The notes under the pieces are model-generated. The model saw only the letters and a list, made by a program, of their open reading frames with translations. It did not search any database and was not told the DNA's origin. A stretch of DNA of 64,000 nt. It comes from Acidobacteriota bacterium (GTDB taxonomy: Bacteria; Acidobacteriota; Blastocatellia; Pyrinomonadales; Pyrinomonadaceae). The stretch spans positions 620,001 through 684,000 of the forward strand of contig JADJOS010000001.1 of the NCBI GenBank assembly GCA_016713675.1, read 5' to 3'. The position numbers and the translations under genes were made by a program. Below, piece by piece: positions 54,561 to 63,573 of the stretch. How positions within the stretch are numbered: the first letter of the stretch is position 1; every line of letters starts with the position of its first letter.

Positions 54561-55337
54561 ATGAGCTTTTCACAATTAGAACTGAATAACAGGGTTGCCG
54601 TAGTTATTGGAGGCACTTCAGGCATCGGCCGGGCGATCGCACACGGACTCGCACATGCCGGAGCTGATGTTGTCTGCACATCGCGCCGCACCGAACAAGT
54701 TGCGGCCGCCGCGGCTGAGATCGAATCGATCGGGCGGCCCACGATCCGCGTTCCTTCTGACGTATCTAGCAAAGCTTCCCTTGAGCACCTTCTCGCCGAA
54801 TGTGTCGCGGCGTTCGGCAAGGTCGATATCCTCGTCAATTCGGCCGGGCGAACAAAACGTGAGCCTACCCTCGACGTCGATGAAGAGACATGGAACGGCA
54901 TCATGGAAACGAACCTGACCGGCACACTTCGCTCGTGCCAGGTGTTCGGCCGCCACATGATCGAAAACGGCTATGGGCGAATAGTTAATATCGCATCGCT
55001 TTCGACTTTCGTTTCCCTTTTCGAGGTCGCCGCTTACGCAGCAAGCAAAGCCGCCGTCGCATCATTGACCAAATCTCTTGCGATCGAATGGGCAAAGAAC
55101 GGCGTCAACGTCAACGCCATCGCACCCGGTGTTTTTAGAACCGCATTGAACGAAAAACTGCTCGACGAAAGTGAACGCGGACGCGAATTTCTCACGCGAA
55201 CGCCGATGGGCCGATTCGGCAAGGTCGAGGAACTCGCCGGTGCCGCGGTTTTCCTCTCGTCCGAAGCCGCGAGTTTTGTCACGGGCGAGGTGCTTGTCGT
55301 TGACGGAGGATTCCTGGCGAGCGGCGTTAATCAGTGA
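54561..55337 (+). CDS. SDR-family oxidoreductase (KduD/gluconate dehydrogenase-like)
   Basis: Start at 54561 (MSFSQLELNNRVAVVIGG) with a GAGGA ribosome site. The classical SDR motifs are present: cofactor loop GGTSGIGRAIAHGL, NSAGRTKR (NAG-type), active-site Ser in NIASLSTF and YAASK, and a C-terminal GEVLVVDGGF. Such enzymes oxidise sugar acids, for example KduD on 2-dehydro-3-deoxygluconate. Divergent from the uxaA operon and first of three genes with the M24-like and MFS genes. Confidence 0.85.
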   Translation: MSFSQLELNNRVAVVIGGTSGIGRAIAHGLAHAGADVVCTSRRTEQVAAAAAEIESIGRPTIRVPSDVSSKASLEHLLAECVAAFGKVDILVNSAGRTKREPTLDVDEETWNGIMETNLTGTLRSCQVFGRHMIENGYGRIVNIASLSTFVSLFEVAAYAASKAAVASLTKSLAIEWAKNGVNVNAIAPGVFRTALNEKLLDESERGREFLTRTPMGRFGKVEELAGAAVFLSSEAASFVTGEVLVVDGGFLASGVNQ

Positions 55338-55346
55338 TCGAATAGA

Positions 55347-56438
55347 ATGTCCAACGAGATCGAGATCAAAACAGAACGGCTCATCAATTTGCTCCGCGAA
55401 AATTCGCTCGGCGGGGTTCTGATCAACGCTCAGCACAATTTTGCTTGGATCACCGGCGGCCGGAATAACGGCATCGATCTCAGCCGCGAAAATGGAGCCG
55501 CTTCGATCCTAGTGACGGTCGAGGGCCAACGATATCTGCTGGCAAACAACATTGAAATGCCGCGAATGCTTGCCGAGGAGATCTCGAGTGATGAGTTCGA
55601 GCCGTTGGAATATGGCTGGCAGGATGAAAAGGCGAACGCGGATCTTGTATTTGAAAAGGCAAAGTCGGTGTGCGGCGGTATAGCAACTACGGACTACGCT
55701 ATCGAAGGCAAGATCGCCCGGTGTCGTTATTCACTCACTGACGAAGAGACAGATCGGCTTCGATCGTTGGCTGGCGATGCATCATCAGCTCTCGGGCAAG
55801 TGATCAGCGAACTCTCCATCGGTGAAAGCGAGCTGGAAATTGCGGAGAAATTGCGGCACGAACTCGCTCTCGGCAAAATGGCATCGGTCGTTACTCTGGT
55901 AGCCGCCGACGATCGGATCTCGAAGTATCGCCATCCTATTCCTACAGTGAACCGTTGGAACAAAACGCTTTTGCTGGTCATGTGTGCCAAACGCGGCGGA
56001 TTGATCGTCAGTCTCAGCCGCATGGTGTGTGTCGGCGAAGTGCCGCACGAGTTAAAACGAAAGACCGAATCGGCCGCCTATGTCAATGCGTGTTTGCTTG
56101 ATGCCACACGTCCGGGTGTGAAGGGTGCCGAATTATATCAAACGGCCGCAACCGCATATGCTGCGCAAGGATTCGCGGGCGAGATCGGCCGGCATCATCA
56201 AGGCGGTGCCGCTGGATACAGAACGCGCGAATGGGTCGCTCATCCGCAATGCGGCGAAATAGTGCAGCCGGATCAGGCATTTGCCTGGAATCCGTCGATC
56301 ACCGGCACCAAGGTCGAAGACACATGTCTGGTTACCCAAAACGGCGTCGAGACCATAACGGCCTCACCCGAGTTTCCGCAGATCGCCGTAACTGTCGCAG
56401 AACGCGAATATTTTTCTCCCGGCATTTTATCGATTTAA
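55347..56438 (+). CDS. M24 (creatinase/aminopeptidase P)-fold protein lacking most metal ligands
   Basis: Nine bases after the SDR gene. The N-terminal half resembles a creatinase N domain (LGGVLINAQHNFAWITGGRN), the C-terminal half the pita-bread fold (SELEIAEKLRHELALGKMAS; HHQGGAAGYRTREWVAHPQ; TKVEDTCLVTQNG). Where metallopeptidases have Asp-x-G...Asp, this protein reads VMCAKRGGLIVSLSR, with Met and Ser at the two aspartates, and the first Glu of the EP motif is Asn (WNPSITG). So it is unlikely to be a two-metal peptidase; a creatinase-like hydrolase of a sugar or amide linkage is possible. Confidence 0.8.
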   Translation: MSNEIEIKTERLINLLRENSLGGVLINAQHNFAWITGGRNNGIDLSRENGAASILVTVEGQRYLLANNIEMPRMLAEEISSDEFEPLEYGWQDEKANADLVFEKAKSVCGGIATTDYAIEGKIARCRYSLTDEETDRLRSLAGDASSALGQVISELSIGESELEIAEKLRHELALGKMASVVTLVAADDRISKYRHPIPTVNRWNKTLLLVMCAKRGGLIVSLSRMVCVGEVPHELKRKTESAAYVNACLLDATRPGVKGAELYQTAATAYAAQGFAGEIGRHHQGGAAGYRTREWVAHPQCGEIVQPDQAFAWNPSITGTKVEDTCLVTQNGVETITASPEFPQIAVTVAEREYFSPGILSI

Positions 56439-56456
56439 ATAGAAGGAGCATTCCTA

Positions 56457-57905
56457 ATGAACGATCAATCCGAGATCATCGAAAGCCAAAAAACGCAGGA
56501 CGACGGAGAATTTATGTCGGCACCCGAAGAGTCGGGCGGTTCTGCGACCGGAGCCGTTATAGCTGGCGTCGGCGACCCGACCGTACGCGTTGGGCATTAT
56601 CGCTGGATGATCTGTACGCTGCTGTTTTTTGCCGCGACGGTCAACTATATCGACCGTCAGGTTTTGGGGATCTTAAAGCCGACATTGACCGCAGAATTCG
56701 GGTGGTCGGAGATCGATTATGGCTGGATAGTGTTCTCGTTCCAAACTGCTTATGCGATCGGTTTACTTTTTGTGGGCCGTTTGATGGACCGGTTTGGGAC
56801 GAAAAAAGGCTTTGCACTATCGATCACTGTTTGGAGCCTCGCCGCGATCGCCCATGCATGGGCTGTGCCGATCGGTGTCGCAGCAGCAGCATTGCTCAAC
56901 TATTTGGGATACGTATCGACTACGACAGCATTTGCGTCGGTCGTCGGATTTATGGTCGTGCGATTCATATTGGGTCTCGGCGAAGCCGGCAACTTTCCCG
57001 CCTCGATCAAAACTGTGGCGGAATGGTTCCCGAAAAAGGAACGAGCTCTCGCGACCGGCATTTTTAATTCCGGAACGAACGTCGGAGCACTTGCAACGCC
57101 TCTCCTCGTGCCTCTGATCGTCCTTTATTGGGGATGGTGGGAAGCCTTTATCATAACCGGTGCGATCGGCTTCCTATGGCTTTTGTTTTGGCTGGTGATC
57201 TATAAACGACCGGAAGAACATCATCGACTATCATCCGCTGAGCTTGCCTACATTCAAAGCGATCCGGTCGAACCGGCGGTCCGAATTCCCTGGAAACGCC
57301 TTTTCCCTCATCGACAAACCTGGGCCTTTGCCATTGGCAAATTTATGACCGACCCGATCTGGTGGGTCTATCTATTCTGGCTGCCGAGTTTCCTTCACGA
57401 TAAGCACGGGCTTGATCTGAAAACGTTCGGACTGCCGATCGCCGTGATCTACATTATAGCTGACGTGGGAAGCATAGGTGGCGGATGGCTATCTTCGAAG
57501 ATGATCAAAATGGGCTGGACCATCAATCGTTCGAGAAAGACCGCAATGCTTATCTGTGCACTTTCGGTCGTCCCGATAGTTATCGCCTCAACTACAACCA
57601 GCCTTTGGCTGGCTGTGATCTTGATCGGCATTGCGGCAGCTGCCCACCAAGGCTGGTCGGCGAATATCTTCACGATCGCTTCTGATATGTTCCCGAAACA
57701 AGCGGTCGGTTCGGTCGTCGGAATAGGCGGTATGTTTGGTGCGATCGGCGGCATGGTGATCTCGCCGCTGGTCGGCTACATCCTGCAGACGACCGGGAGC
57801 TACGTTCCCATTTTCATCATCGCGGCATCGGCCTATCTCGTGGCTTTGCTGATAATTCACCTGCTGGCACCGAAACTCGAACCGGCGAATATCAAGTATG
57901 ATTAA
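56457..57905 (+). CDS. MFS hexuronate transporter (ExuT-like)
   Basis: A hydrophilic N-terminal extension of about 45 residues precedes 12 predicted helices. TM1 contains NYIDRQVLGILKPTLTAEFG, and the GRLMDRFGTKKGFALS loop and GLGEAGNFPASIKTVAEWFP are typical of the anion:cation symporter (ExuT/GudP) branch of the MFS. It would import galacturonate, glucuronate or their unsaturated derivatives by proton symport. GAAGGAG lies upstream; the gene ends a three-gene transcript. Confidence 0.88.
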   Translation: MNDQSEIIESQKTQDDGEFMSAPEESGGSATGAVIAGVGDPTVRVGHYRWMICTLLFFAATVNYIDRQVLGILKPTLTAEFGWSEIDYGWIVFSFQTAYAIGLLFVGRLMDRFGTKKGFALSITVWSLAAIAHAWAVPIGVAAAALLNYLGYVSTTTAFASVVGFMVVRFILGLGEAGNFPASIKTVAEWFPKKERALATGIFNSGTNVGALATPLLVPLIVLYWGWWEAFIITGAIGFLWLLFWLVIYKRPEEHHRLSSAELAYIQSDPVEPAVRIPWKRLFPHRQTWAFAIGKFMTDPIWWVYLFWLPSFLHDKHGLDLKTFGLPIAVIYIIADVGSIGGGWLSSKMIKMGWTINRSRKTAMLICALSVVPIVIASTTTSLWLAVILIGIAAAAHQGWSANIFTIASDMFPKQAVGSVVGIGGMFGAIGGMVISPLVGYILQTTGSYVPIFIIAASAYLVALLIIHLLAPKLEPANIKYD

Positions 57906-57925
57906 TAACTAGCCCCGAATAACAA

Positions 57926-57964
57926 AAATGGCACGAATTCAGATCGGATGAATTCGTGCCATTT
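57926..57964. terminator. bidirectional terminator
   Basis: Fifteen-base-pair perfect stem from AAATGGCACGAATTC to its complement, 9-nt loop, A-rich before and T-rich after, between convergent MFS and GH43 genes. Confidence 0.9.
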
Positions 57965-57983
57965 GTCTATTTTGCAGCGATAT

Positions 57984-59600
57984 TTATTTCTCAAACCGAA
58001 ACCAGTCAATATCCGCCGAACCGGCATCATTAAATTTACCCGGACGCGTGTAGAAAAAGCCAACCTTCGCACCGATCCAACGGCCCTCGCGTGCCTTGAA
58101 AGGTTGGCCAATAGCCGTAAAACTCTTGCCGTCGATACTATAACTGAAATTACAGACAGCTCCGGTTTTTACACTCGCCCGAAGATAGAAATCGTTTGAG
58201 GTGAGCAATTTCGGCGAGATCTCCGTTTCCGGCGTGCCTTTGTCCGCGTCGCTTGCGATCGGTTGTGAAATGTACGATTTGCCGCCGCGGTTCGTCACGG
58301 CGATGAGGGAATAGTCTATTCCCATTATGACCAGTCCGAATCGTTCCCCTTCAAATCGAGGCTCCAGCCGGACTTTTGCGGTCGCCGTGAATTCATCGGC
58401 CGGGAATTTTTGCAGAAGTAGATTTGGGAGATCCCATAGATTCTTATAACCTTCGGGCAATTGGACCGAGTTCATTCTAAGCACGCTTTTCTCTGGAAAA
58501 GGAAACGCCCATCGAGCCTCTGAATTGCCGTGCCATTGCCATTGGCGGCCGATCTCATTCCCGCTAAATTCGTCCGAATCCGGCGGAGTTGCGATCGGAT
58601 ATGTCTTGCTGACATTCGGCTTTTTGAATGTCATTACCGGTTCGCCGTTACCGTCTCCGTCCGGATCGGCCCCCATCACAGGAAAACCGCTCTTCCAGAC
58701 AGTCGGCTGCAAATGAACGACGCGACCGTACGGCCCTCTATCCTGAAAGTGCACAAACCACCATTCACCGTTCTGTGTATCAACCAGAGCCCCTTGATGC
58801 GGCCCGTTTATCGCCGTATTGCCCTGAGCGAGTACCACTTTTTTTTCATACGGCCCGTAAATGTTCTTTGAACGCAGAGCAAGCTGCCAGCCTGTTGCAA
58901 CACCGCCGGCCGGAGCAAAGATGTAATAGTAACCATCCTTCTTAAGGAACTTGGGGCCCTCGACCGTCGCGTCCGCCGCATGCCCGTCGAAAACCAGAAC
59001 GCCGTCGTCCAAGATACGCGTGCCCTCGCGGTTCATCTTATTGACGACCAAAATGCTCTTGATCCCCGAACGGCTTCCGGCGAATGCGTGGACGAGATAA
59101 GCATTTCCGTCGTCATCCCAAAGCGGACACGGGTCGATCCAGCCCTTTGCTTCCTTGATCAGCAACGGCTTGGTCCATTCGCTGGCAGGATCCGCCGCCT
59201 TCGTCATATAAATACCAAAGTCCGGGTCACCGTAGTAAATATAGAATTCACCGGCATGGAAGCGTATCGACGGAGCCCAAACGCCGCCGCCGTGCTGGGG
59301 TTTCGCGAATACGTCCCTAGGTTCCTGTTCGCGAAAAGCGTGATTGATCAACCGCCAGTTCACAAGGTCCTTGGAATGAAGGATCGGCAATCCGGGTACT
59401 GCGTTAAAGCTCGACGCCGTCATATAGAAATCGTCTCCGACGCGTATCGCGTCCGGATCGGAATAATCGGCATTTAATATCGGATTCTTGTATGAGCCGT
59501 CACCGTTATCAGCAACCCAGACCTTTGATATCTGCGATCTTGCGCCGATGGCAGCAAAAAGGAGAACGAGGATCAAGGCTGATCTCGAAACTAATATCAT
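57984..59600 (-). CDS. exported glycoside hydrolase family 43 enzyme
   Basis: Signal peptide (LVSRSALILVLLFAAIGARS) then a five-bladed GH43 domain: base Asp in NADYSDPDAIRVGDDFYMTA, pKa-tuning Asp in GWIDPCPLWDDDGNAYLVHA and acid Glu in ATVEGPKFLKKDGYYYIF. Residues about 335-538 form a beta-xylosidase C-terminal concanavalin-like domain. GH43 enzymes release arabinose, xylose or galactose from side chains of pectin and hemicellulose. Context favours rhamnogalacturonan side chains; exact specificity is unknown. Confidence 0.92.
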   Translation of the reverse strand: MILVSRSALILVLLFAAIGARSQISKVWVADNGDGSYKNPILNADYSDPDAIRVGDDFYMTASSFNAVPGLPILHSKDLVNWRLINHAFREQEPRDVFAKPQHGGGVWAPSIRFHAGEFYIYYGDPDFGIYMTKAADPASEWTKPLLIKEAKGWIDPCPLWDDDGNAYLVHAFAGSRSGIKSILVVNKMNREGTRILDDGVLVFDGHAADATVEGPKFLKKDGYYYIFAPAGGVATGWQLALRSKNIYGPYEKKVVLAQGNTAINGPHQGALVDTQNGEWWFVHFQDRGPYGRVVHLQPTVWKSGFPVMGADPDGDGNGEPVMTFKKPNVSKTYPIATPPDSDEFSGNEIGRQWQWHGNSEARWAFPFPEKSVLRMNSVQLPEGYKNLWDLPNLLLQKFPADEFTATAKVRLEPRFEGERFGLVIMGIDYSLIAVTNRGGKSYISQPIASDADKGTPETEISPKLLTSNDFYLRASVKTGAVCNFSYSIDGKSFTAIGQPFKAREGRWIGAKVGFFYTRPGKFNDAGSADIDWFRFEK

Positions 59601-59621
59601 ATCGGTCGATCCTGTATTTTG

Positions 59622-60374
59622 TTATTTGCCGTTTCGGGCTGCGTTTTCCATTTCTTCGAGTCGCTGTGCTTTCTGAGTCTCGACTAGATGGTCATGCATC
59701 GCCATCCGAGCACCTTCGGCGTCATGTTCGCGCATTGCCCGATAGATCTCGTGATGTTGTTCGGCACTCTGTTTGAGATCGGTCGCACGTTTTACAGTCT
59801 TGCTGCGGCTGTCGAATAGGATCGTAGCGACCATGTTCATCAGCGAAGTAAGAATACGGTTGTTCGACGCCGCGGCGATCGTCTGGTGAAACCGCATGTC
59901 GTGGACCAAATACTGCTCCGGGTTGCTGAGCGAAGCATACATCCCGGTGATCTCTTCGGCCATGAGCGTCATTTGTTCGCTCGTAGCACGTTCCGCCGCG
60001 AGGCCGGCAATGCTCATCTCGAGAGCAAGTCGGGCTTCGAACATTTCGTCGGATGTGAATCCGTGCAAGGCCGACAGCATCCTCAAAGCACTGCTGTCGA
60101 GAGTCGGCGATTCGTCGGCAGGAGCGACAAATGTACCTGCACCTTGTTTCGACTGCAAAATGCCGATCGTTGAGAGTGAACGGATCCCGGCCCTTAGTGT
60201 CGGACGGCTCACACCGAGAAGTTTTGCCAGATCTCGTTCCGGCGGCAACCGGTCACCTGACGACAATTCGCCGTTGTGGATCATATTGCGCAGGCGCTCA
60301 ACCACTTCTTCGGCAGTAGTACCGTTCTTTTCCGAATTTAGATTTTTGAAAACTGCTGGTACTTTTCGCGGCAT
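59622..60374 (-). CDS. FadR-type GntR transcriptional regulator (UxuR/ExuR-like role)
   Basis: Start at 60374, as AAGGTGG lies eight bases upstream; a GTG at 60386 is in frame. Winged HTH (TAEEVVERLRNMIHNGELSS; DLAKLLGVSRPTLRAGIRSL; GAGTFV) followed by an FCD ligand domain with metal ligands in HDMRFHQTIA and EQHHEIYRAMREHD. Such regulators sense uronates or their breakdown products. The palindrome at 54349 matches the operator type of this subfamily, so it likely represses the uxaA and SDR transcripts. Confidence 0.9.
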   Translation of the reverse strand: MPRKVPAVFKNLNSEKNGTTAEEVVERLRNMIHNGELSSGDRLPPERDLAKLLGVSRPTLRAGIRSLSTIGILQSKQGAGTFVAPADESPTLDSSALRMLSALHGFTSDEMFEARLALEMSIAGLAAERATSEQMTLMAEEITGMYASLSNPEQYLVHDMRFHQTIAAASNNRILTSLMNMVATILFDSRSKTVKRATDLKQSAEQHHEIYRAMREHDAEGARMAMHDHLVETQKAQRLEEMENAARNGK

Positions 60375-60424
60375 TTTTTTGTCCACCTTATTTTATCGCA
60401 ACTCAACAATTTTTGTCGAAATTA

Positions 60425-60928
60425 TCATTTTGCCGGCTGTTTCGAGGCGAATATCTTGATAAGTATCATTGAAAACCCTTTACCGGTAACGGTCCGCTGA
60501 TGCCTTGTGCCTCGCGGAACGAAGATAAGATCGCCCTTCTTGATCGTCACGCTGTTTCCGCCAACCGCAGATTTTGCACGCCATTCGCCCGGCGAGATCT
60601 CATTCGGTTGTAACAGCGATCCACCTAATACCAACGTCGCGTTGCCTTTCAGCACATAGTAAATATCATCCGAACCGTCGTGTACTTCGTTCAGGTCGTT
60701 CTCACGTTTCGAATCGTGAAAGATCGCCACTCGAGTTTGCTCCCCGGCGGCAGCCACGACATCTTCGTTAGTATTTCCGGGCTTGGCAGCGAGCATCTTC
60801 TCGATCTCGGCAACTTGCTGTTTCGATTTGACTACGTACGGACCAGAGGCGGTCGAAGGCTGACGAACCTGTGAAAAGGCTGCGACAGAGCCCATCATTA
60901 TCAAAAATGTTGTTAATACTACTCGCAT
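60425..60928 (-). CDS. exported cupin-domain protein
   Basis: A signal peptide (VVLTTFLIMMGSVAAFSQV) precedes a single cupin: NDLNEVHDGSDDIYYVLKGN is cupin motif 1 with one histidine, VTIKKGDLIFVPRGTRHQRT motif 2 with the C-terminal histidine. The second His of motif 1 is not obvious, so metal binding may be altered. Three bases after the GH105 gene, so in its operon. A periplasmic sugar-binding or isomerase role is possible. Confidence 0.8.
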   Translation of the reverse strand: MRVVLTTFLIMMGSVAAFSQVRQPSTASGPYVVKSKQQVAEIEKMLAAKPGNTNEDVVAAAGEQTRVAIFHDSKRENDLNEVHDGSDDIYYVLKGNATLVLGGSLLQPNEISPGEWRAKSAVGGNSVTIKKGDLIFVPRGTRHQRTVTGKGFSMILIKIFASKQPAK

Positions 60929-60931
60929 TTT

Positions 60932-62842
60932 CTATTTTCCCCTGGCTGCGGCAAGCAGCCATTTTGCCAGATCACGTGATGCCGCAAAATTTTGAAATTC
61001 CGCCGGCAAGCGGCGGCCGTCGACATATTCGTTATAAAGCCACGGATCACCGATGACAAATACAGTTCCCTTTCCGTGTTTCGCGGCGGCCATGATCGTA
61101 TCGCCATTTGCGCTCACGACGGCCTTGGCCTTGCCGCTCAAGGCGAGTGTCGAAACTTCTTTTACGAATACCTTCTTGGCAGTCCTGAAGACCGGATCTC
61201 CCGGTGCGATATCGATGCCGCCCATTTTATAATCGTTATTTGTGACCTCGAATTTGCGGTCTTTGTTGAACTGAATGCCGAACGCCGCCGCGAGCGTGTT
61301 GAATCTATCAAGCTCTGCGTTCTGTGCGTCGTTGCCCATCAGCACCAGAACGCCGCCGCGTGTTACCCAGTCGCTGATCGCTTTGACATGCTTGGGTTCG
61401 ACAAACTTTGGGCTCGGTGTTTCTTTTGCTGTGTCAGGATCGACGATGATGTAAACGCTCGCACGGCTGAGCTCGGCAGCGGTCGGTTCACCGGATAGCT
61501 GTGCGACATTAGCACCCATCGAGCGAAATGCTTGCCCCCAAAAGTGAAATCCGGCGTCCGGTTTTTCGTTCCATTTGTAGTGCCACACCTCATCTTCCGG
61601 CAGATTTTTGCTCTTACGGACCTCGTGATTGAAATAGTCATCGAGCATCACTGTCTTGCCTGAGCCGATCCAGCCGCGTTGATATGACTCCATTTCGAGT
61701 GCCGCACGGATCGCAGGCCCGAGGCCTTTCGCATCATTTGTCCGCAGCTTTTCGCTCATGTAGTAATCGAACGACCCGTCCCGATATGGATTTCCGCCGA
61801 GGCCCGAAACCGAAACGGTGCCTTCCCAATCGGTTTTGCCTTCTGCGTTCGTTTTGATGAACTCTTTCTGTATGCCTTCCCATCCGCGGGATGCGACCTT
61901 CATGAACCGCTTGTCGAGATACCCCTCGCGAACGCCGCGAGCGATCGAATAGACGAACATTGCGGACGCTGACGACTCGAGATAGTTTGGCTTACGATCA
62001 GGGAGATTGAGGATGTCATACCAAACACCGGACCGTTTGTCCTGTACCTTTTCGATCGCAGCTGCTTCGCGTTGCAGAATGGCGATCAACTCGCCTCGGC
62101 GAGGATGGTCCTTTGGGAAATATTCGAGTGTATCGACGAGTCCCATCGCGTACCAACCCATTGCCCGTCCCCAATAATGCGGAGATCTGCCGGTCGTTTT
62201 ATCAGCCCATTTTTGCTGTTTTGATTCGTCCCAGCCATGGATCAGCAAGCCGGTTTTCTCATCACGGCTGTTTTTTTCCATCCAAACGAATTGGTTAGCG
62301 ATGTCATTCCAGTTGTCCTCGCCAAAAACCTGCGAATATTCCGCATAGAATGGCTGGCCCATGTAGAGGCCGTCGAGCCACATCTGATAGGGATATATCT
62401 TCTTATGCCAAAATCCGCCTTCTTTAGTACGCGGATGCGTTCGGAGCTGCGAGCGAAACAGGTCGACCATCTTTCGATACTTCGCGTCGCCTGTGATCCG
62501 ATACATCATCATCATCGCGATCGCAGGTGTGACGTGGTCGATGTTGTACTCTTCAAGGTGATAATCCTTGTGGTTGCCGTTTTCGTCGATCCAATGGTCC
62601 ATTCCTTTTTGAATATGACGAAAATATTTGGGATCGCCGGTCTCCTGCCACATTGATTCAATAGCTTTAAGGATGACGCCCTGCTCATAATTCCACTTTG
62701 GCGGAATGCCCGGCGAATTCCGCTTATCGACCCAAATTCGATTCATCGCCGTATCGGCGAGACGCTCGGAAACAAGCGTGCCTTGAGCAAAAGATGTTGC
62801 GGCGACGATCAGAATTAGTGCGATCAAAGTTATAAGTCTCAT
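60932..62842 (-). CDS. unsaturated rhamnogalacturonyl hydrolase (GH105) with C-terminal extra domain
   Basis: Signal peptide, then an (alpha/alpha)6 barrel to residue about 390 with GH105 motifs: WNYEQGVILKAIESMW, YNIDHVTPAIAMMMMYRITG, MWLDGLYMGQPFYAEYS (catalytic Asp), HGWDESKQQKWADKTTGRSP and HYWGRAMGWYAMGLVD. The last 170 residues resemble a glutamine-amidotransferase-like/DUF4350 domain (ISDWVTRGGVLVLMGNDAQN; GKGTVFVIGDPWLYN). GH105 cleaves the unsaturated galacturonyl end left by rhamnogalacturonan lyases. Its ATG overlaps the acetylesterase stop. Confidence 0.93.
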   Translation of the reverse strand: MRLITLIALILIVAATSFAQGTLVSERLADTAMNRIWVDKRNSPGIPPKWNYEQGVILKAIESMWQETGDPKYFRHIQKGMDHWIDENGNHKDYHLEEYNIDHVTPAIAMMMMYRITGDAKYRKMVDLFRSQLRTHPRTKEGGFWHKKIYPYQMWLDGLYMGQPFYAEYSQVFGEDNWNDIANQFVWMEKNSRDEKTGLLIHGWDESKQQKWADKTTGRSPHYWGRAMGWYAMGLVDTLEYFPKDHPRRGELIAILQREAAAIEKVQDKRSGVWYDILNLPDRKPNYLESSASAMFVYSIARGVREGYLDKRFMKVASRGWEGIQKEFIKTNAEGKTDWEGTVSVSGLGGNPYRDGSFDYYMSEKLRTNDAKGLGPAIRAALEMESYQRGWIGSGKTVMLDDYFNHEVRKSKNLPEDEVWHYKWNEKPDAGFHFWGQAFRSMGANVAQLSGEPTAAELSRASVYIIVDPDTAKETPSPKFVEPKHVKAISDWVTRGGVLVLMGNDAQNAELDRFNTLAAAFGIQFNKDRKFEVTNNDYKMGGIDIAPGDPVFRTAKKVFVKEVSTLALSGKAKAVVSANGDTIMAAAKHGKGTVFVIGDPWLYNEYVDGRRLPAEFQNFAASRDLAKWLLAAARGK

Positions 62843-63573
62843 TTTTTTAGGTATTTACGTAATTTCAATTTCGATTCGCTTATTCCCTCGACCGCAAGAG
62901 TCGCCACTTCGTCGGCTCCCTTTGGATTGAAATGCGTGTTATCTTCGATGCCTTTCGGATAATTCGCATTTTCGTCAGGTTTCAGTTGAAGGAATAAACT
63001 CCTTGAACCCTCGACGCCGAGGCGTTTTATCAGCGCTTCGGTCTTACGATGCATATCGATAAGCGGCACTTTTTTTTCTTCTGCAACAGCACGAACTATG
63101 TCTGGATATTCACCGTGCGAATCGACTAAATTGCCGTCTTTGTCGAATCTACGGCGCATCACCGGCGTCATCAGCACGATGTTACCGTCCTTGCAGCGAA
63201 CCTCGTCAATAAATTTGATCAGATTCGCCCGATATGCGTCGGGCGGCGTGTAACGCTCGCCTTTGTCTTTCGACGAATCATTGTGCCCGAACTGCACGAA
63301 CACCGAGTCGCCTTTCTTTACTTCATTTACGATCTTCTGCCATCGCCCTTCAGAAATGAACGTCTTTGTGCTCCGGCCATTCATTGCACGGTTCTCGACC
63401 CGCACCTTTCCGTCCTTAAAATGCTTTCCTAGCATCTCGCCCCAACCTGTTTCAGGACGTTTCTCCGGCAGTTTGTCCGCACACGTCGAATCGCCGGCGA
63501 GAAACACTGTGACCACCCGCGGCTGAGCGAGAACGCTCGTCGACAAAATTAAGATGAAAAGCAGATAATTCAT
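62839..63573 (-). CDS. rhamnogalacturonan acetylesterase-like SGNH hydrolase (CE12 type)
   Basis: Start at 63573 (MNYLLFILILSTSVLAQPRV, a signal peptide); the ATG overlaps the upstream stop as ATGA. SGNH blocks: FLAGDSTCADK (nucleophile Ser), NRAMNGRSTKTF (Gly), FVQFGHNDSS (Asn) and the Asp-x-x-His pair in GIEDNTHFNPKGADEVA. It removes acetyl groups from rhamnogalacturonan so that lyases and GH105 can act. Part of the tightly packed operon with GH105 and cupin genes. Confidence 0.9.
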   Translation of the reverse strand: MNYLLFILILSTSVLAQPRVVTVFLAGDSTCADKLPEKRPETGWGEMLGKHFKDGKVRVENRAMNGRSTKTFISEGRWQKIVNEVKKGDSVFVQFGHNDSSKDKGERYTPPDAYRANLIKFIDEVRCKDGNIVLMTPVMRRRFDKDGNLVDSHGEYPDIVRAVAEEKKVPLIDMHRKTEALIKRLGVEGSRSLFLQLKPDENANYPKGIEDNTHFNPKGADEVATLAVEGISESKLKLRKYLKK

